The notes below the pieces were generated by a model that made no database searches, had not been told where the DNA came from, and worked only from the letters and a program-made list of their open reading frames with translations. From Thereva unica (taxonomy: Eukaryota > Arthropoda > Insecta > Diptera > Therevidae): a stretch of 64,000 nucleotides of DNA. The translations under genes and the position numbers were made by a program. Positions 42,901-57,900 of the stretch are shown piece after piece. The stretch lies in the NCBI GenBank assembly GCA_949987705.1, contig OX465283.1, positions 9,776,207-9,840,206 of the forward strand, in the 5' to 3' direction. Within the stretch, counting starts at the first letter, position 1. Each line of letters starts with the position of its first letter.

Positions 42901-45900
42901 TTCATAAATTACGTAAGCACACCTCTCCTGCAGGAATCTGAAGTGTTTGTCATGCTCAAATTACACGAAAAAAAACGTCGTTCCACAAAACGAATTCCAC
43001 AGGTGGATCTTCTCTTTGATAGTCGAATACACACCGAGTTGACAAATTTGACACATTTTTATTCAACGTCAAATTTGATGATGATTGATAGTCGACAGTA
43101 CGTTTTCCTTATCAAATCTTTAAATAAAAAGAGTGAAGTCGTTTTTAATTCTCAGTTTTAAATTCATTCATTTCATTTATTCATGTCACAATTTAATTAG
43201 TTTTTGGGATAATTTAATTTCGCTTGTCTCATTACACCGATGGACACCCCTAATCCGGCTGGGCAATGTGTTAGATGCAATTATCCAGCTTTGGGGGACC
43301 CCATCGCGTGCACAAGGAGCGAGACCCAATTTATCGAAGGGACTGACTACTGTCACCCATTTGGGAAACTGAATTTTATGCGAAGAAATCTAATTAAAGT
43401 TCAGTCAGAAGGCCTCAGGTTGTTGTCATGTCCAATGAGCAGCCAGTTATCCCTTCACAGATCCTAATTGAGCCATTAAACTCCAACTTTAGTTTCAATT
43501 TCAGTTTGGGGTAGTACAGAGAGAACCGGTGCCGGTCGATGGCCGATCCTGTGTTGTCGATAACCAGCCCAATTAGGAACATCAGTCGGGCTGCCGGTGT
43601 GTTATGGATGCTGATGTTCTACTACCCACCGATTAGGACTTTCGATTTCGAAATGCCACGTTTACACATTACGAGTTACAGAGTGATTTACAATGGAATA
43701 TAGCAGGACTTACCCGAGGATTAATAGTGTTTCTTGGAATACGTGGATATTGGATTGCAAGCGGCTTAAGTTGTGTTTAACTTACGGTAGCAGTCACCGA
43801 CAGCTGTCTTCCATTAAGTATTTCAAAATCTTTTCTTTTTTTATATTTCTCTTTTTCTGATACATACCCGAAAACTAATGGCTCCGTTACAGTTGACGTC
43901 GAATGCTTTGAACACATAATGCGCATATAGGCTGGAATCTGAAAAGATAGAGAGAAAGAGAGAAAAGATTAGGCACAGATGTTAGTATCATTAGCACCAG
44001 TGGCGGGCTTTTGTAAAGTAATTTAGTAAATTGGTCTCGTTTTACTTTTCTCTTTCATTTTTTTTCACTGTTTTCCCTTTTGTTGTAGCAAGGATTAAGA
44101 AGTCTCGATGGTGGGAAACGAAAGGATATATTTTATATCAACAACGTGCTTGTTAATGGCATTTTGATTGGCTAAAGAGGAATGTGGAATCTACTTTCGG
44201 TTTAATGTTAACCTATTAATTACTGTGTTGCGTTTTTCGAATTGTTTGCGAGCTTGAAGATTGCTTAATGTTTGCAATTTTTCTTTCTTTCTGGTTAAGA
44301 GCTACGCAATGATTTCCGATTGTTGTTAACTAAACAATCTGGGAATGCCGGTGATCATAATTTTGTTTTGGGTAAAGAATTTTTATTTGAGGAAAGTCCA
44401 GGAGAGTTTAGTCAGGGGGAATATTTGTAACCTACTGAGAGAGAAATGTTAACCGATTAACCTGTGGAAATTGGCGAGAGTGGACTTACATAGCTAATGA
44501 AAACTTTGAATCATCATATCAAGCCTTAAAATGACGTTGAACTATAGCTCGTTCGTAAGTATTGTGATGATTTATGCGCCATCTGTTTGTTAGAAATTGA
44601 ATCAACGGTTATTGATAACGACTTTGTTAGGATTTGAATATACGATTTATCCACTATGCTAAAATGGCGCTATCTGTTAGACTCTAGATCTATTAAAAAG
44701 GAAAGAATATTCCACTACGAAATAGAAAATAGGCGAAGGTTCTAGAAATTAGATAAATGGGGAGCTTGGATATATATAAAAGGAAAGTCAGTTTGTTTTG
44801 AAAAGCGATGAAAGTGACCTAAGCGAAAAGTGGTGATTGAAAAGTGAATTAAAAATCGATAAATAGAATTTAATAGTGTGAGATATTAAATTGCAAGTTA
44901 TTATACTGAACTTTCAGAATTGTGTTTGTTATTAAATTGTGTTTAGTTTTTAATAAATAAGTTTTTGTGTGAATAATTAAAAAGTATATTCCTTAATTAA
45001 TCCTTACGAATCCGTTAAGCTGTAAAAACGTATCAGTATGAATATTTTTTTTTAAATTTTATGGACGCGCTTAAAAAATATACTGAAGCTTTCATAGCAA
45101 TCTTATCCGGAGTTCATATGCTTTCGATCTCTACCGATTATATTAAACATCAACGGAGATTTTCAATAACTTGAAACAAGCCGCAAACCCTAATATTTTA
45201 ATTGCGATCAGTATTAAAAATGAGAATTTTTAGGTTTTGAAATTCGTTTCTAATAGTACGTGATTCTGTATCGCAATTGTCACTCAAGTTCAACCTCATG
45301 GATCAGAGGCTAAGTAATCATATAACTTAATTAATCATTGCAGTTTATATTTAAGGATGTTTTAAACGATCCCACCGCTGCCACCAGTTTTTTGTGGTAT
45401 CCGCCATGAGAATCCAGTAAAGAATACAGCATTGATATGTAACAACTTTTCATCGACTTCAAACAAGCATACGATAGCATCGACAGAAACCCTAACATAC
45501 CCCTAAAGATAGTGAAGTTAATATGAATGATAATAGAAAGCACAAAGTGTACAGTCAGAGTAGAGTGCAATGCCGAACAGCAGCTCTAGTCGGAAGATAG
45601 TGAAGAGAGAGACAGAGGGAAGTAAAGGAAGGCACTGCCACACCCAAGCCGTGTTATTTTATTCCATCTACTCGAGAAACAACTCGCTGAAGTGTTATGC
45701 CTCTTGAAACGAGTTGAATCTCATCAACCAACCGATGACATGCAATTAGTGGAGCAGGGAAGGACTGGGAAGGCTAAGACATGAGGAATCAAGAATGTAA
45801 AGAGTGAAGAAGAAAGGAGATTTATGTAGGTGGGGAAAGTGAAAAAGGCGAAGGAACTGCCTGGATTTGAACTTGGGACCTCTGGAATGGTAGCCAGGCG

Positions 45901-48900
45901 CCTTACACCCTAGAAAACCGAAGCCCCCGGCTTTAAAACAATGAACGAAAGGCTATGCACCCTTCGTGTTCGAACCGAATTTAAGAACATCAGCCTAATA
46001 AACGTTCACACACATACAGAAGAGTTCCTGGACGATGAAAAAGAAGAATTCTTCCAATTAGTTGAACTGGAACTTAATGCCTGCCTCAGGTATGAAGTAA
46101 AAATGATACTGGGAGATCTGGACGCCAAAGTAAGCCGGGATCCTCTGTACAGGTAATATGTCGGCACCCATAGCTTGCACAGCAATGACAATGAACGACG
46201 AGTTATAGAAATGGCAGCACGTAAGAACTTGGTCGTTGCAAGTATTAGATTTGCGCGTAGAGATATCCACAAAGCTATCTGGGTGTCTCCTGATGGAGTC
46301 ACTCGCAACCAAATAGACCATGTGTTGATAGACCGCCGCCACCTTTCAGTGTGTTTGATGACGGTACGAACGTACCGAGGTGCCAACTTCGACTCGGATC
46401 ACAATCTTGTTGGTATGGTGCTCCGAGAGCGCATTACAACGCTGAATAGCTTTGTATCCGCTGAGCAGGCTCGAATCAACACAGCTGCACTATGCAATGA
46501 AATGGCCTGAAACAGTTACGTTGTGTTATAACTCGCGCTCAGAAAAGTAATGCCAGCGATGAGATGCCGTGCGTCGACGAGAGATGGACCTGCCTTAAAT
46601 TACTATCATTGGTACTGCTGTTGCTGTGCGATTTATACAAAGATTGTAAACTTTCAACATACGCCAAGCTACATCACACACTGGATATAAGCTGCGGAAT
46701 AGAGAGACGTCTGGGGGAAGAAACTGATGGAGGCCAAGGCTCGAATTGGGCTGTAGAGCCATCGAAGAAGAAGAAATACGAGAGCCTACAGTTTTCCAGT
46801 CATTGAATTAATAATTTCAATTTTTATTCAGAGATATTTTTCATCTCGATCTCTAAACCCCAAAGATAGGCTCCCTGCTTAGTTTGGGGTTTTCATTCCT
46901 ACATATGTTACTATGTCCAGAAACATAGGCAAGAGTCCTTACGTCATGCTATGCCTTCAAGCGAGCCTATCCACGCCAGCTTGCTACGGTTCGCTCTGCC
47001 TTGGAGTGCTTTATCGCCGAATCTAGAGCTCTTGTAGAGGGCGACTATTTATGAGAATAACGATGGTAAATTCTTGTGGTAGGCGGGGGCTCACTGTCTG
47101 GCAGGATTGGAGACTTGTTATATGAGTTTCATAAAATAATGAAAAGATAAAGTAAAAAATAAATAACACGCTCGTTTAGCTAAGAACATAAACAGCTGAT
47201 GCGTGAAAAAGTACAAAAGAAGTTTTCTCTTTTGTAAAGTGGGCCTTAGGCATGAGCCGGAGCACGAGAGCATAAATTTGCTTTTTGTACACATAATTGC
47301 TAAGCAAAAAATAAAATTCGCATCTGTTCCCTCATATCGAAAATTATTCAGCCTCGGGCCCTTGTGTTTTTCCGTTCCAGTGTGTGTGTGTGGGTTTATA
47401 TTTGAATATTTCGGAAGAAACTTTTAATTGCAATGTCAGATTTTATCACAAATCGGAAAATCCGACTTGCTTAACGGAAAAGATGATCTTAATTGTAAAC
47501 GAACGTCTTACCGTGTTTATCGTCGAGATAATTAGTTCGCATACATATATGCATAGCCAATCCGAACTCAATATTGCCGCTGTAAATCTGGGCAAATCCT
47601 CGGGAAATCAATAGGAATAAGCATAGACAATAGCCGAACTGCTTTGGATAAGTCCTGGAAGATCCCTTTTTTCTTGCCTTTTCGTTTCGTTTCGTTTTTT
47701 TTTGAATGTCCGCCTTTCATTACGGCTTGGCCGTTCTTATGTAGGGCGGAGGCCCTTGGCCATTGAAAAATCCCATTTTCCTTCGGGGCTATGAATGCCC
47801 GGCAGCAGCAGCATTTTATCCAATTGGATTATGCCATTCCAAATGAATAGGTTGCACGTGCCTACGTTCATTCGAGGTCGAGCCCTGGCGAAGGAATTGA
47901 GTGAATTTCGTTGGTAATCGTTTTATTATTTTGTTGACAATAGCGTTTTTGTTGTAATGTCGTTGTTGTTGCTATTTATACACATTTTTTTCTGGGGGAT
48001 ATGCGTTATTTTCATTGTAAGTCAAAATCTAGGTGTATTAGTGGGGATAACAAAATATATTAAGGGATATACACCCTTGTAAGGAAAGGACTAGTCAATT
48101 TTGGCAGTCCATTTTCGGATTTCGGTTTTTGTTATAATAAGGATAAAAGGAAATTAACAAAAATTGTGGTTCCCTTTGTCAGCCAATTATTGAACCACGT
48201 TAGTAGTCCATACCATAACCATATGGTGCTTTTGCTCTTTTAACAAAGCTTATAGAGAAAAGTTATCCTTAAAGCAAGCTCAGAAATCACCATCATTTAG
48301 TGTCAAAATATGGAGGGGCTAGTAGAACCTTTCTCTTATTTTTGCCAGAGTTTTGTTGCCTCCCAGATGTCCTCCTGATGCGCCATTATGATATTCCTCT
48401 GAATGTATCTTATTCTAAAGCGAGGTTCGAGTACCTTCATTCGATAAGGGGTGCCGTCAACGGTTTCCCATTTGTGCTTCAATACTCCATCCACGAAGTG
48501 CAAAGAATCCCATTGGGCCCAATGTTCTTCCATTCCTGCTTTTCCTCATATTCCTTCCATGACAGAATCGAGAAAATATTTGGGTCGTCGTGTTGAGCGT
48601 CTCGGAGTCTCTGATCATGGCATCCTATCGTTGGCTCAACTGTCATCCTGTGACACTTTTCCTCGCTACGTCCCCATGTGTGCAATCTGATACGCATGGT
48701 TACTTTCCAGGCGACATCTGCATTTCCATGGTTTCTTCCCTTTCTGCGGTATTACATTTTCTATTGTGTTGTCCTTTTTGTCGACAGAAATAGACATCAA
48801 TTCGAGTTTCTGCGCTAGCTTGTTTCTCGGTTCCTCCATCGACTCTTTGAGCTTTGCCAACGAACGTTCATAAACCTCTGCTACCAATTTCTGTTCATCT

Positions 48901-51900
48901 TTTAACGCTAACACTTCCGCCTTGATCTCCATAGTTGAACGTTTTCGCAATTCCTTCTGCTGACCATTCTTGCGCTTCCTTCATCTCTGCGGGTGACCGT
49001 TCTTGCCCTTCTTTCATCTCTGCTAATGACCGTTCTTGCGCTTCCTTTATCACCATCAGTATCTTCAAAAGTATCAGTGTCTTCAAAAGTTCTGCCATAT
49101 GCACTGTTGCTTCTTCTGCTTCTACCACGCCTTCGACCATGTAAGTTTCAGGATCCTTTCTCTCGTTCGCTATAGCTTCTTGAAGTAGGACGGTTAGGGA
49201 TTTTTTGGCTCCCTCCTTGACAACGAGCCCTACTAGAAAATTCTTTAAAGTACTTCCAGAAAATTCGAAACCTTGTCAGTTCTTTCTAATAGATGCCGCC
49301 ATGTTAGTTTAGTACATAAATCGTTAATTCAAACCCTAACTAAGTCGTTACAAATAACAGTTGTTTCAAACTTCTAACTGATTGCGCATAAATCATCAAA
49401 ATATGTTTTTGATTTTAAAATTCGATGTAGAACGCCATCTATCTGAAAAAGTATGTACTACGTGCACAGCAGATACTTGGAATGGCAATTTTAAAATTTA
49501 ATCGGAATCGGAACACAACCGACAAAATTTGTCCGTCATATCGACGCGGCTATTTTGAATTTATAAGTTTTGACCACAAATTCGTTGTTTGCGAAAATAC
49601 AAGCCACTTTATACCCACTTTAATTGGAATCGAAACACAATTAGCAAATTTGGCAATATTTGCAAGGCCATTTTGAATTTTGATTATATTTGCATGGCCA
49701 TTTTGAATTTGGAAAATCGGGCTTTAGCGTAAATTTAATTTTAAAATACATTAATTTTTTAAACTTTCTCCAATATCACTTTTTTTACAGCAAATTCATC
49801 ATAAAATTAAACACACATCACAATCACATGTCACCTCCCGCCACTTTGACAGTTCAAGGGAAGAGCGGACTTCCTACGTTATTTGCAGGAGTCTATGTGT
49901 TTGTGTGAAAAATTGTTCACTCAGCTTGAAATTTAGAAGTTTGTTTGCACGAGTAAAAAACACGATAACGAACGCGATAAAACCGTTCCACTTTTAATTA
50001 AACCATATATAATCCAACCCAGCCACTTTAAATCGCACGGTGGAACCCTTTGTTTTTTTATAAATAATTCCTACACTTAATTATGGCTTTTAGTTAAAAC
50101 TTTTAGGGTACAATTTTCCCCCATGAAATTTTCCCTAATTAAAAGTACATTTTAAGAGGGACATTGTAAATTCACGGAAAACAAAAATCACGAGAAAGAA
50201 GGACGAACGTCATCACTTTTCCTGTGAAGTAGATAAACACAACCGAGCTGCAAAATAGGTGGATGGGGCGACGGGCGCTACTTTTTCTATCTCAGGGACC
50301 CGCGGCGCTGTCAAGATAGATTGCATCGCTGACAATCTCCGCCAGAGCCTTAAGAAGACGAAAAGGGTAAACATAGGCTAGGAAACAGTTAATTGGATCC
50401 TTTTTGGGAGCTTTATAAATGTGTAATGCTAAATTCAAAGATCCACGGAAATTGCATGCTCGAAAAATTGAATCGGAATTTCCTTTTTTTTCGTTGCTGG
50501 AAGGAGAGACGTCAAAGTTTGTCTTAATTATTGCAGAAACAGGAAAGTATGTCGGAGGTGGATTTTATTTAAATTGCTTCCAGCTCTATAAGTTTTGCAG
50601 TAGCACAGGGTACCTGCTAATTAATTGGTGAAATTTGGTAAACCTCTATTCGATTTTTTTTGTGTGGAACGTGTTTTTTTTATATAAAAATAAACGTCAA
50701 ACTTTTTTTCAAGAACTACGAAAAAATCCTCTTATAAAAACAAGGAAAATACCAAAATAGCGTCCTTTAATGGAACTTGGCTTTTGTTGCTATAATCAAA
50801 TCCCAATAAAAATAGACTTTTTCACCATCACAGTTAATTATTTCGGGAACGTGAACTGAATTTTTGCACTAAAACCATCCGGAAGGTGGAAAATTAAATA
50901 TTGAAAGGGCGAATTAATTAATAAATGATGCGTCGAGTAACTTTTGACCTAAAGTGAAAGATCGTTTTGTGTTGGAGAGGAAAAAGGTAACTAGTAATAA
51001 TTAATAACGTTTGGAAATAATCTCGGAATTAAGACAGACTTTTGCTAACTATGTATGTATTTTTAGGATTTGAATTTTTCATTTTGGAAAAGTTTTGTTT
51101 GGCGTTTCTTTTGTTTTTAGGTTGTTTTATGGCTTGTAACTCAAAGTTGATTATGGCAACGACTTTACCGTACGAAAATGTCAAAGTGCGGTAATACTGC
51201 AAATCAGATGTTCGAAAATGTCAACGAGTTGCAGAAAGTTCTGGAACTGAACATGTTTAAACTACGGAACTGAGCATGTATAAACGTAGCCCTGCAGCAA
51301 AGTTGTGCAGATAGTGCAGTGCAAAAAATTCCACTGCTTTTGTCGATTATCAAAGTGGATCATCAGGTGGACTTTTCAGAGCTAGTTTTATTTTATTAAA
51401 TTATGAAGATTTACTATAATTTAAATTTGTTTCGTTATAGAAACTAAAAGAAGAACCGGTTGGATTCAGATATAAAATGATTAATAAATTAATACTTGTC
51501 TAACTCTGCCGTCGTTTGATTGCAAGTCCAGGGTGGGAAAGGAGGAGGGTGGTCGACCTGCCGAATTGACCAGCATCGGGAAGCCGAAGAAACTAGGCAA
51601 TAAACCGCATGGATACACGAGTTAACTATTCACGAAATAATGCTACTGCATCCGGGGCAGCCGATGCACCAACACTGCGGACCAAGGATGCTGGTGAGAA
51701 GTGGATTACTGGCCGAACACCAAAAGTAATCACACTAAAAATGGAAATTCAATTTGCCGTGTGGAATGTACGAACAGGACATCGCGTCACTCAAAAGGAA
51801 ATTATAGCAATGGAATTATTGAAATGCAAAATATTCGTTGATGCGCTATCGAAACTACGACTTACTGATTGACGATCCTCCCGCCACCAATCGACGAAAC

Positions 51901-54900
51901 GACCCCGGTAATTAACGACAACGGTTTACGCCTGCTTTCGTCAAAAAACATGGTCGTTGGCAACAGCATATTACGACATCCAATCAAACACCAACTCACC
52001 TGGCGAAATCCACCTGCCAAAGACTCGGCTCGACTCGACTTAGACTACGTTTTGATCAACGCAAGCTTCCGATCGACGCTCAAAGACGTACGTGCAATGC
52101 CTGTTCCCGATTGCGGATCAGACCATTATCTTGTTCCAGCGAAATTCCAGATGCGATTACAAAGAGCGAAGAAAACGGCATCACCATCAGCCAAAAAGAA
52201 TTGAGCGTGCCTACGTGACACGACCGTCGGGTGTGAGTTTCAAATAGTATTATCCAACAAATTCGCGGCGCTCGCAATACCGGACGATATCGATGCAGAA
52301 GAAAGGCAATTATCGGAGTCCATTGTGGGGTGTGCAATGGAGTTGTGTCCACCTATTTGTAAACGGACGCAGCCATGGACCCCGGACAGCTGTCTGGACC
52401 TCGTCGACCAGCGGAAATGAATGAAACACGTCGATTTCGAGATATACCGACGATTGAAAAAAGAAGTTCGGCAGAAAATGAAATCGGAACGAGAACGTAC
52501 TGGAATAACGTTGCGGCCGGCATGGAAGAAGCGTCGTCGGGGCACGAGTGCCGGACGCTCTACCAAACAATTCGGCGGAGAGAATTCTTTTGCCAGCTGT
52601 ACAATACAACTACGATCCGCTACAACGTCCAGCACTCGAACCACCGATTATCGAACAGCCGACGAATCAGTTTCTCGATACGGCTGCTCGCACACTGCAT
52701 CAGAATTTGTACGATTTTGTGCGAATTCTGATGAAACTGTATGCTATTTCATCGGAATTCGCACAAATTCGTACAAATTCTGATCCAGTGTGCGAGCAGC
52801 CTACCGAACCGACAATTATCGAGGTGAAGACGGAAATAAAATCGCTAAAAAACGGAAAAGAATACACGAAGTAACCGCCGAGATAATCACCATTGAAAAT
52901 TACCAACTTCTTCAAGCGTCATACAATGGCTCAACCAGCAACCGATTCAAACGTGTTTCCGAAAGGAACACGTCGCTTAGTCACTTCTCTTTAACGTTGT
53001 GATCGACGCGATTATGCGTAAAGCATGCGATGGACGACGCCGAGCTCGATGCGACAACAACTTCGTAACCGACTTGATGGTCGCCGACGATAGCGCCACC
53101 TTCCCGACATTTCCCGAATCGCCCGGTCATACGGGTTAAAAATCAAAACAGAAAAGATCAAAGTGCTCATAACGGACGGATCGAAAGCCAGTGTTCACCT
53201 CGATGGAACCCAAATCGAACAGGTTCCGATGTTCAAATATTGTTATGTGTAGTCTGTGCCGTGTTAAACGAATGCCGGTTTTCGTATACATACCTGGAAA
53301 AGCTATCTATTACCAATTGGGCTATTCCAACACCATCCTCACTCAAGCGCAATGTTCAGAACCTCCTTCTCTAAGACTTTTCTTAGCCTATTGCATCCCC
53401 TTCGCAATTAAATTTACTACTAACTACTATTTCGGAAGAAACTTTCTACCCCATGACTAGTACGAAATAATGTACTGGTAATGTCAAAGGTGACTCCTAA
53501 TCTTAGTTCTGTCACATAAAAAAATTCCTTATATTACATGTGATTGATAATAAAACTCCACCAAAAATATACAACAACAGAAACGCTCATTCCGGAATAC
53601 AAATAAACAAGGAACTCGACTAGCATCGCATCCTTCAATAAAGTTCGACTTTGGTGCCATCAAACGGCAATAAACATAAGCTCATCTCGTTATTTGGTGA
53701 ACGGGAGACTTTTGCAGTAAAAAAAACCGCCCTAAAGGTGCAAATTTCATGATTAGAAAACGAGCTCGTTTCTGTTATACTGTCGTTTGGCTGCTGCCGA
53801 AGGTTGAATTAAGTTAAGTGATCATAAACGAACGTGTGCTGCAGATTGGGCCTCCCGTGGGCATTTTTCAAAGATAAAATAAGGTGTAGAAGGCACCATT
53901 TTTTTGGCACTGAGTTCCTTCTCGAAATAATGGGAATCAAATGGATCAAGGTTATTGGGGTATGTTCAGAAAAAATAAAAGATTTATGAGAGCGAATTTT
54001 AAGATCAATTATGGCACAGTGTCTTTATTTTTTATGGAGTTTATTACGGGGGTTTTAAAAGTATAAAAGTGAATTGCAAGTCAACTTCAAGCAAATTTCC
54101 AAAAAGCGTGAAATTAATTTATTTATCACAATTAATACCTGTATTCCTCCTTCTCTTCCCTACTGGACTGTTTGTTTCAACCGAATAGACGCGGCTAAAT
54201 CCCCGAACTAGTGCCATTATGTTGTCGTGCATCATCCACATTGCCACATTACATCGTTTGATGTCTGGAAACAACAAACCTTTCTTTCTGCTGACTTTTT
54301 TCTTCTTTCTGTTATTTTTGTAGCAGTATCGTCTGAATAGATAGCAGATATAAGAATTCATAATGCATAGAAGTGCTTAAGATGTTCGCCATGCACAGAC
54401 AATAAAAAACTTTCTTGGCGTCAGTAGTGTCTTGGAAAGTTTGCGGTAAAGCAACATTCGACCCGACCAAAAGATGAGATCTTATTACAAAATGTTCCAG
54501 TTAAATAGAAGACTCTGTTTTGGAAGCGGTGGAAGGGAGTAGAACGAATCATAAGAGCTTCTATTCTATGTAGGAACTAAGGTAAGTGCAGTACATTAGC
54601 GCGGAAAGAGCACACTCCGGAAGTTTTTTTACGTAACTTTATGGCAGGGTGCTGGGGTGACTTTGGATGCAACCTGTTATATTCATATAATTTTAACCAT
54701 CTTGAATCCCTGTAAAGGTTTTCAAGAGCCAGACAAAAGCAGATAGGATAGACGACCAAATCAGACGAAGGAAATAGAATTAGCCACAACTTGCGACGCG
54801 AAAACGAAAATCTAGCCCTTGACTGGAATCCGCAAGGATCCCGTCGAGTCGGAAGACCTAGAACAACGTGGAGGAGAACCCTACTAGCAGAAGCCGCAAC

Positions 54901-57900
54901 AACTGGGAGATACTGGTCGGAGTTGAGAACTGTCGCGCAAAACAGAGTCCGCTGGAGGGAAACTGTTTCCGCCCTATGTCCCATGAGGAATTAAAGGAGT
55001 GTAAAGAAGAAGACAGAAGCAGCGAAAATATTTGGTTGGAATAATCGACCATTTCAAAGCCAAGTTATATTTTACCCAGTGGTCCCCCAACTAAGTACAA
55101 ACAATGTCCAATGCTGCTTGAACTACGCAATCAAATGGGAGTATGATAATAGGACCCTTTATAACCACCAAGACAATTGTTCGTTTTCTCGTCAAGCCCA
55201 ATTTTTTAAAGCTCAATATTGCTCCCCTTAGTCTAAAAAACTATGAGCGTACCATGCTTCGTGTGGACTATTCGGTGCTTTTTTTTATTGATACGTGTCT
55301 GTAGCGAGCTGCCCTTGTAGAGCTTTTACTCAGGCGTAGGTGTTATTTTTATTTGCGATCCTTTTTCATCACATACAACGACTTACAGACTTCACTGGCA
55401 ATTCCTCTGCCTTCTCGTTACCTTGATCCTGTCATCCGGTCGGTATCTAATGAAAAGTGATGACAAGGTAAGATGCTATATACCGGGGCACCCATTCTAT
55501 AAAATCTTATTCTGATATGGAGGCTTCGTCAGGATGGGCCTTCTCTTTCCTACCATACTCATGGAAATTTAACGGACAAATTACATTGTATTCATTGGTA
55601 TGTAACTGGCTATTGGGGCACTCATCAGATTGGTGACCTGAACCCGCAAGGATCCCGTCGAGTTGGAAGACCTAGAACAACGTGGAGGAGAACCCTACTA
55701 GCAGAGGCCGCAACTACTGGGAGATCCTGGTCAGAGCTAAGAGCTGTCGCGCAAAACAGAGTCCGCTGGAGGGCAACTGTTTCCGCCCTATGTCCCACGA
55801 GGGATTAAGGGGTACATAGATCAGATTGGTGAAGAGGGCCTTTATCGATCGAATTTGGATGAAACCCACTGAACCCTGAAGTTCAAGGACTGATTGGCCA
55901 ACTCTAAGCGGATCCTTCCTATGCCGTCTTTTAAACAGTGCAAAAAATAGCAAGATCCAAGATCTAGGAACACTCGGACAAGCTCACATCCTTCGATAAC
56001 TCGATATCGAATTTTAATAACGAATTAAGCTGAACTAGCTAGTATTACGTCGATTGCCGGACCAACGAAATTATCTACTTATGAAGACGTCGTAATCACA
56101 ATTCTTGCCCCGGATGAACGGACAATCACTCTGGCTGAAGAACTCAGAGGTGATCAACTGGTCAACGTTGGCTTGACCCACCGCAGCACAAACAAATTAG
56201 GTGATTACAACTGTGGTGCTCCAAATTTAACGTCGAGTAATCTGTACTCCCCAACAGTTTCAATGCCTTCAAGCCCATCTCATACCTTACCACCGATGTA
56301 CTTGCCTCCACAATCCATATTCAAATCTGGGACCAACTGGTCACAGGAAGAATGGAACAATCGTCTGAAAACATTGTATTATAACGTAAACATGAAGTGA
56401 CATTTGTCCCCGCCTGTCAGACAGTTTTGGATTATTGTGGTTTTTCGGTTATTCAATGACAAAATTTTATATTGTAATAAATATGCATCAGTGTATTATT
56501 TATTTCCTAAACACAAAACGTACGGGAGCTATGGGAAATACATAGCTGTGCGTCGCAAAAAGTTTAACGGGTGCAAAACATTCAAGACTTTGTCCAGATC
56601 ACTTTAAGTCTGAAGATTATATTAAACAAGGATTTAAGACTGGATATTATATTTTTGTTGCTGTTGCTGTTATGTTGTTGTTGTTTGTTAACGTTATACT
56701 TCGGTGGCGCCATCTGAGTTTACCTTTGCGTAAGATTCCCTATTCAAGTGAGTGAAATCGGGAATATGGACTTTAGTTTAAGTATAGTGGAACCTACCAT
56801 TGCCTACTTCTATTTATCGGCTAAAATTAGCATTTGTCTTCATTTAAATAATTTAATTTAAGCTACAAATACCAAAATTAAATTCCCACTAAAATATCCA
56901 CCCTTCATCCGACTGGTCAAATGTCATTTTCTGCCCACTGTTCTCTAAAGTGACATTTTCTATTTTAACTTCTGCCATATTGATTTTTGCATTTGTGATG
57001 TTGAAAATGTCAACAAATCTCTATCGTTCTATAAACTTTTATATCGCAGCTCGTTACTGTGTATTTTGAAGTCAATCAATCAATCAATCAATCCCGAAAA
57101 GTGTCGGAAACCATAATTCATTGGGAAATTCTTCATTGAAAGATGAAAATGGCGCTGAATATTCAGAAAAACCATTTTGTTTTGATTATATAGAAAAAAA
57201 ATCGCAAGGAAAAATGTTTTTTTAAATATTTTTTTAACTTCAAAATTTGCATAAGCTAAGGCGAGTGCCAATACAAAATGAATTCGTTACTTTTCAGCAA
57301 AATGGAGTGTGGAATGGATCCGCGCGTAGTGCGGGTGATGTCGCGAGTCTGTAAAGAGGGCGGTGCAAAAAAAAAATATTGATGACTTAACTAAAAATTA
57401 ACGATGATGTTTATTGAAAAATGAAAAATAAAACAAAAAACACTTGTTATTGTAATGTGACGAACAAAGGCAAAAAGGGCAAAAGGGCTAATAGCTCAAA
57501 ATTACATCGAATAAACTGACGAATGACAATTGACAGTTTGCTCAATCTGCTTCTAGCTTCACTATTACGGCGGTTGATGGATCTCGCCTTTTTCTAGGAA
57601 GCTTACTACACCATCATGGTCGTTTCCCGTTAACCCTGAAGCTTGTGTCACCAGCTCTGGGCAACTTTGATTTGTGTAACATTCGTGGAACTTGTGGGAA
57701 AAAAAATTCTTTGTCATATGCTACCTTATACATATAAATATATAGAGATATAGTTTGTCCTATGTCGAACCCAAATATCACCTGATGCTAACTTAGATCA
57801 ATACCGGTACCATATTTTTTTATGTAAGCAAAACAACTTTGCAGACACTTAATAACCTACATCTATTATAGATCATCCTACAAGAGTTCCACAGCAGACC

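Noticed and set aside
43240..43467. Cys-containing frame as a retroviral-type zinc knuckle
   Set aside because: The spacing does not fit CX2CX4HX4C; left as unassigned.
45850..45930. Functional tRNA gene
   Set aside because: The T-stem does not pair and no proper acceptor stem closes it; only a tRNA-like repeat is supported.
48935..49175. Plus-strand Ser-rich ORFs
   Set aside because: Antisense shadows of the AEMKE-repeat gag-like sequence on the minus strand.
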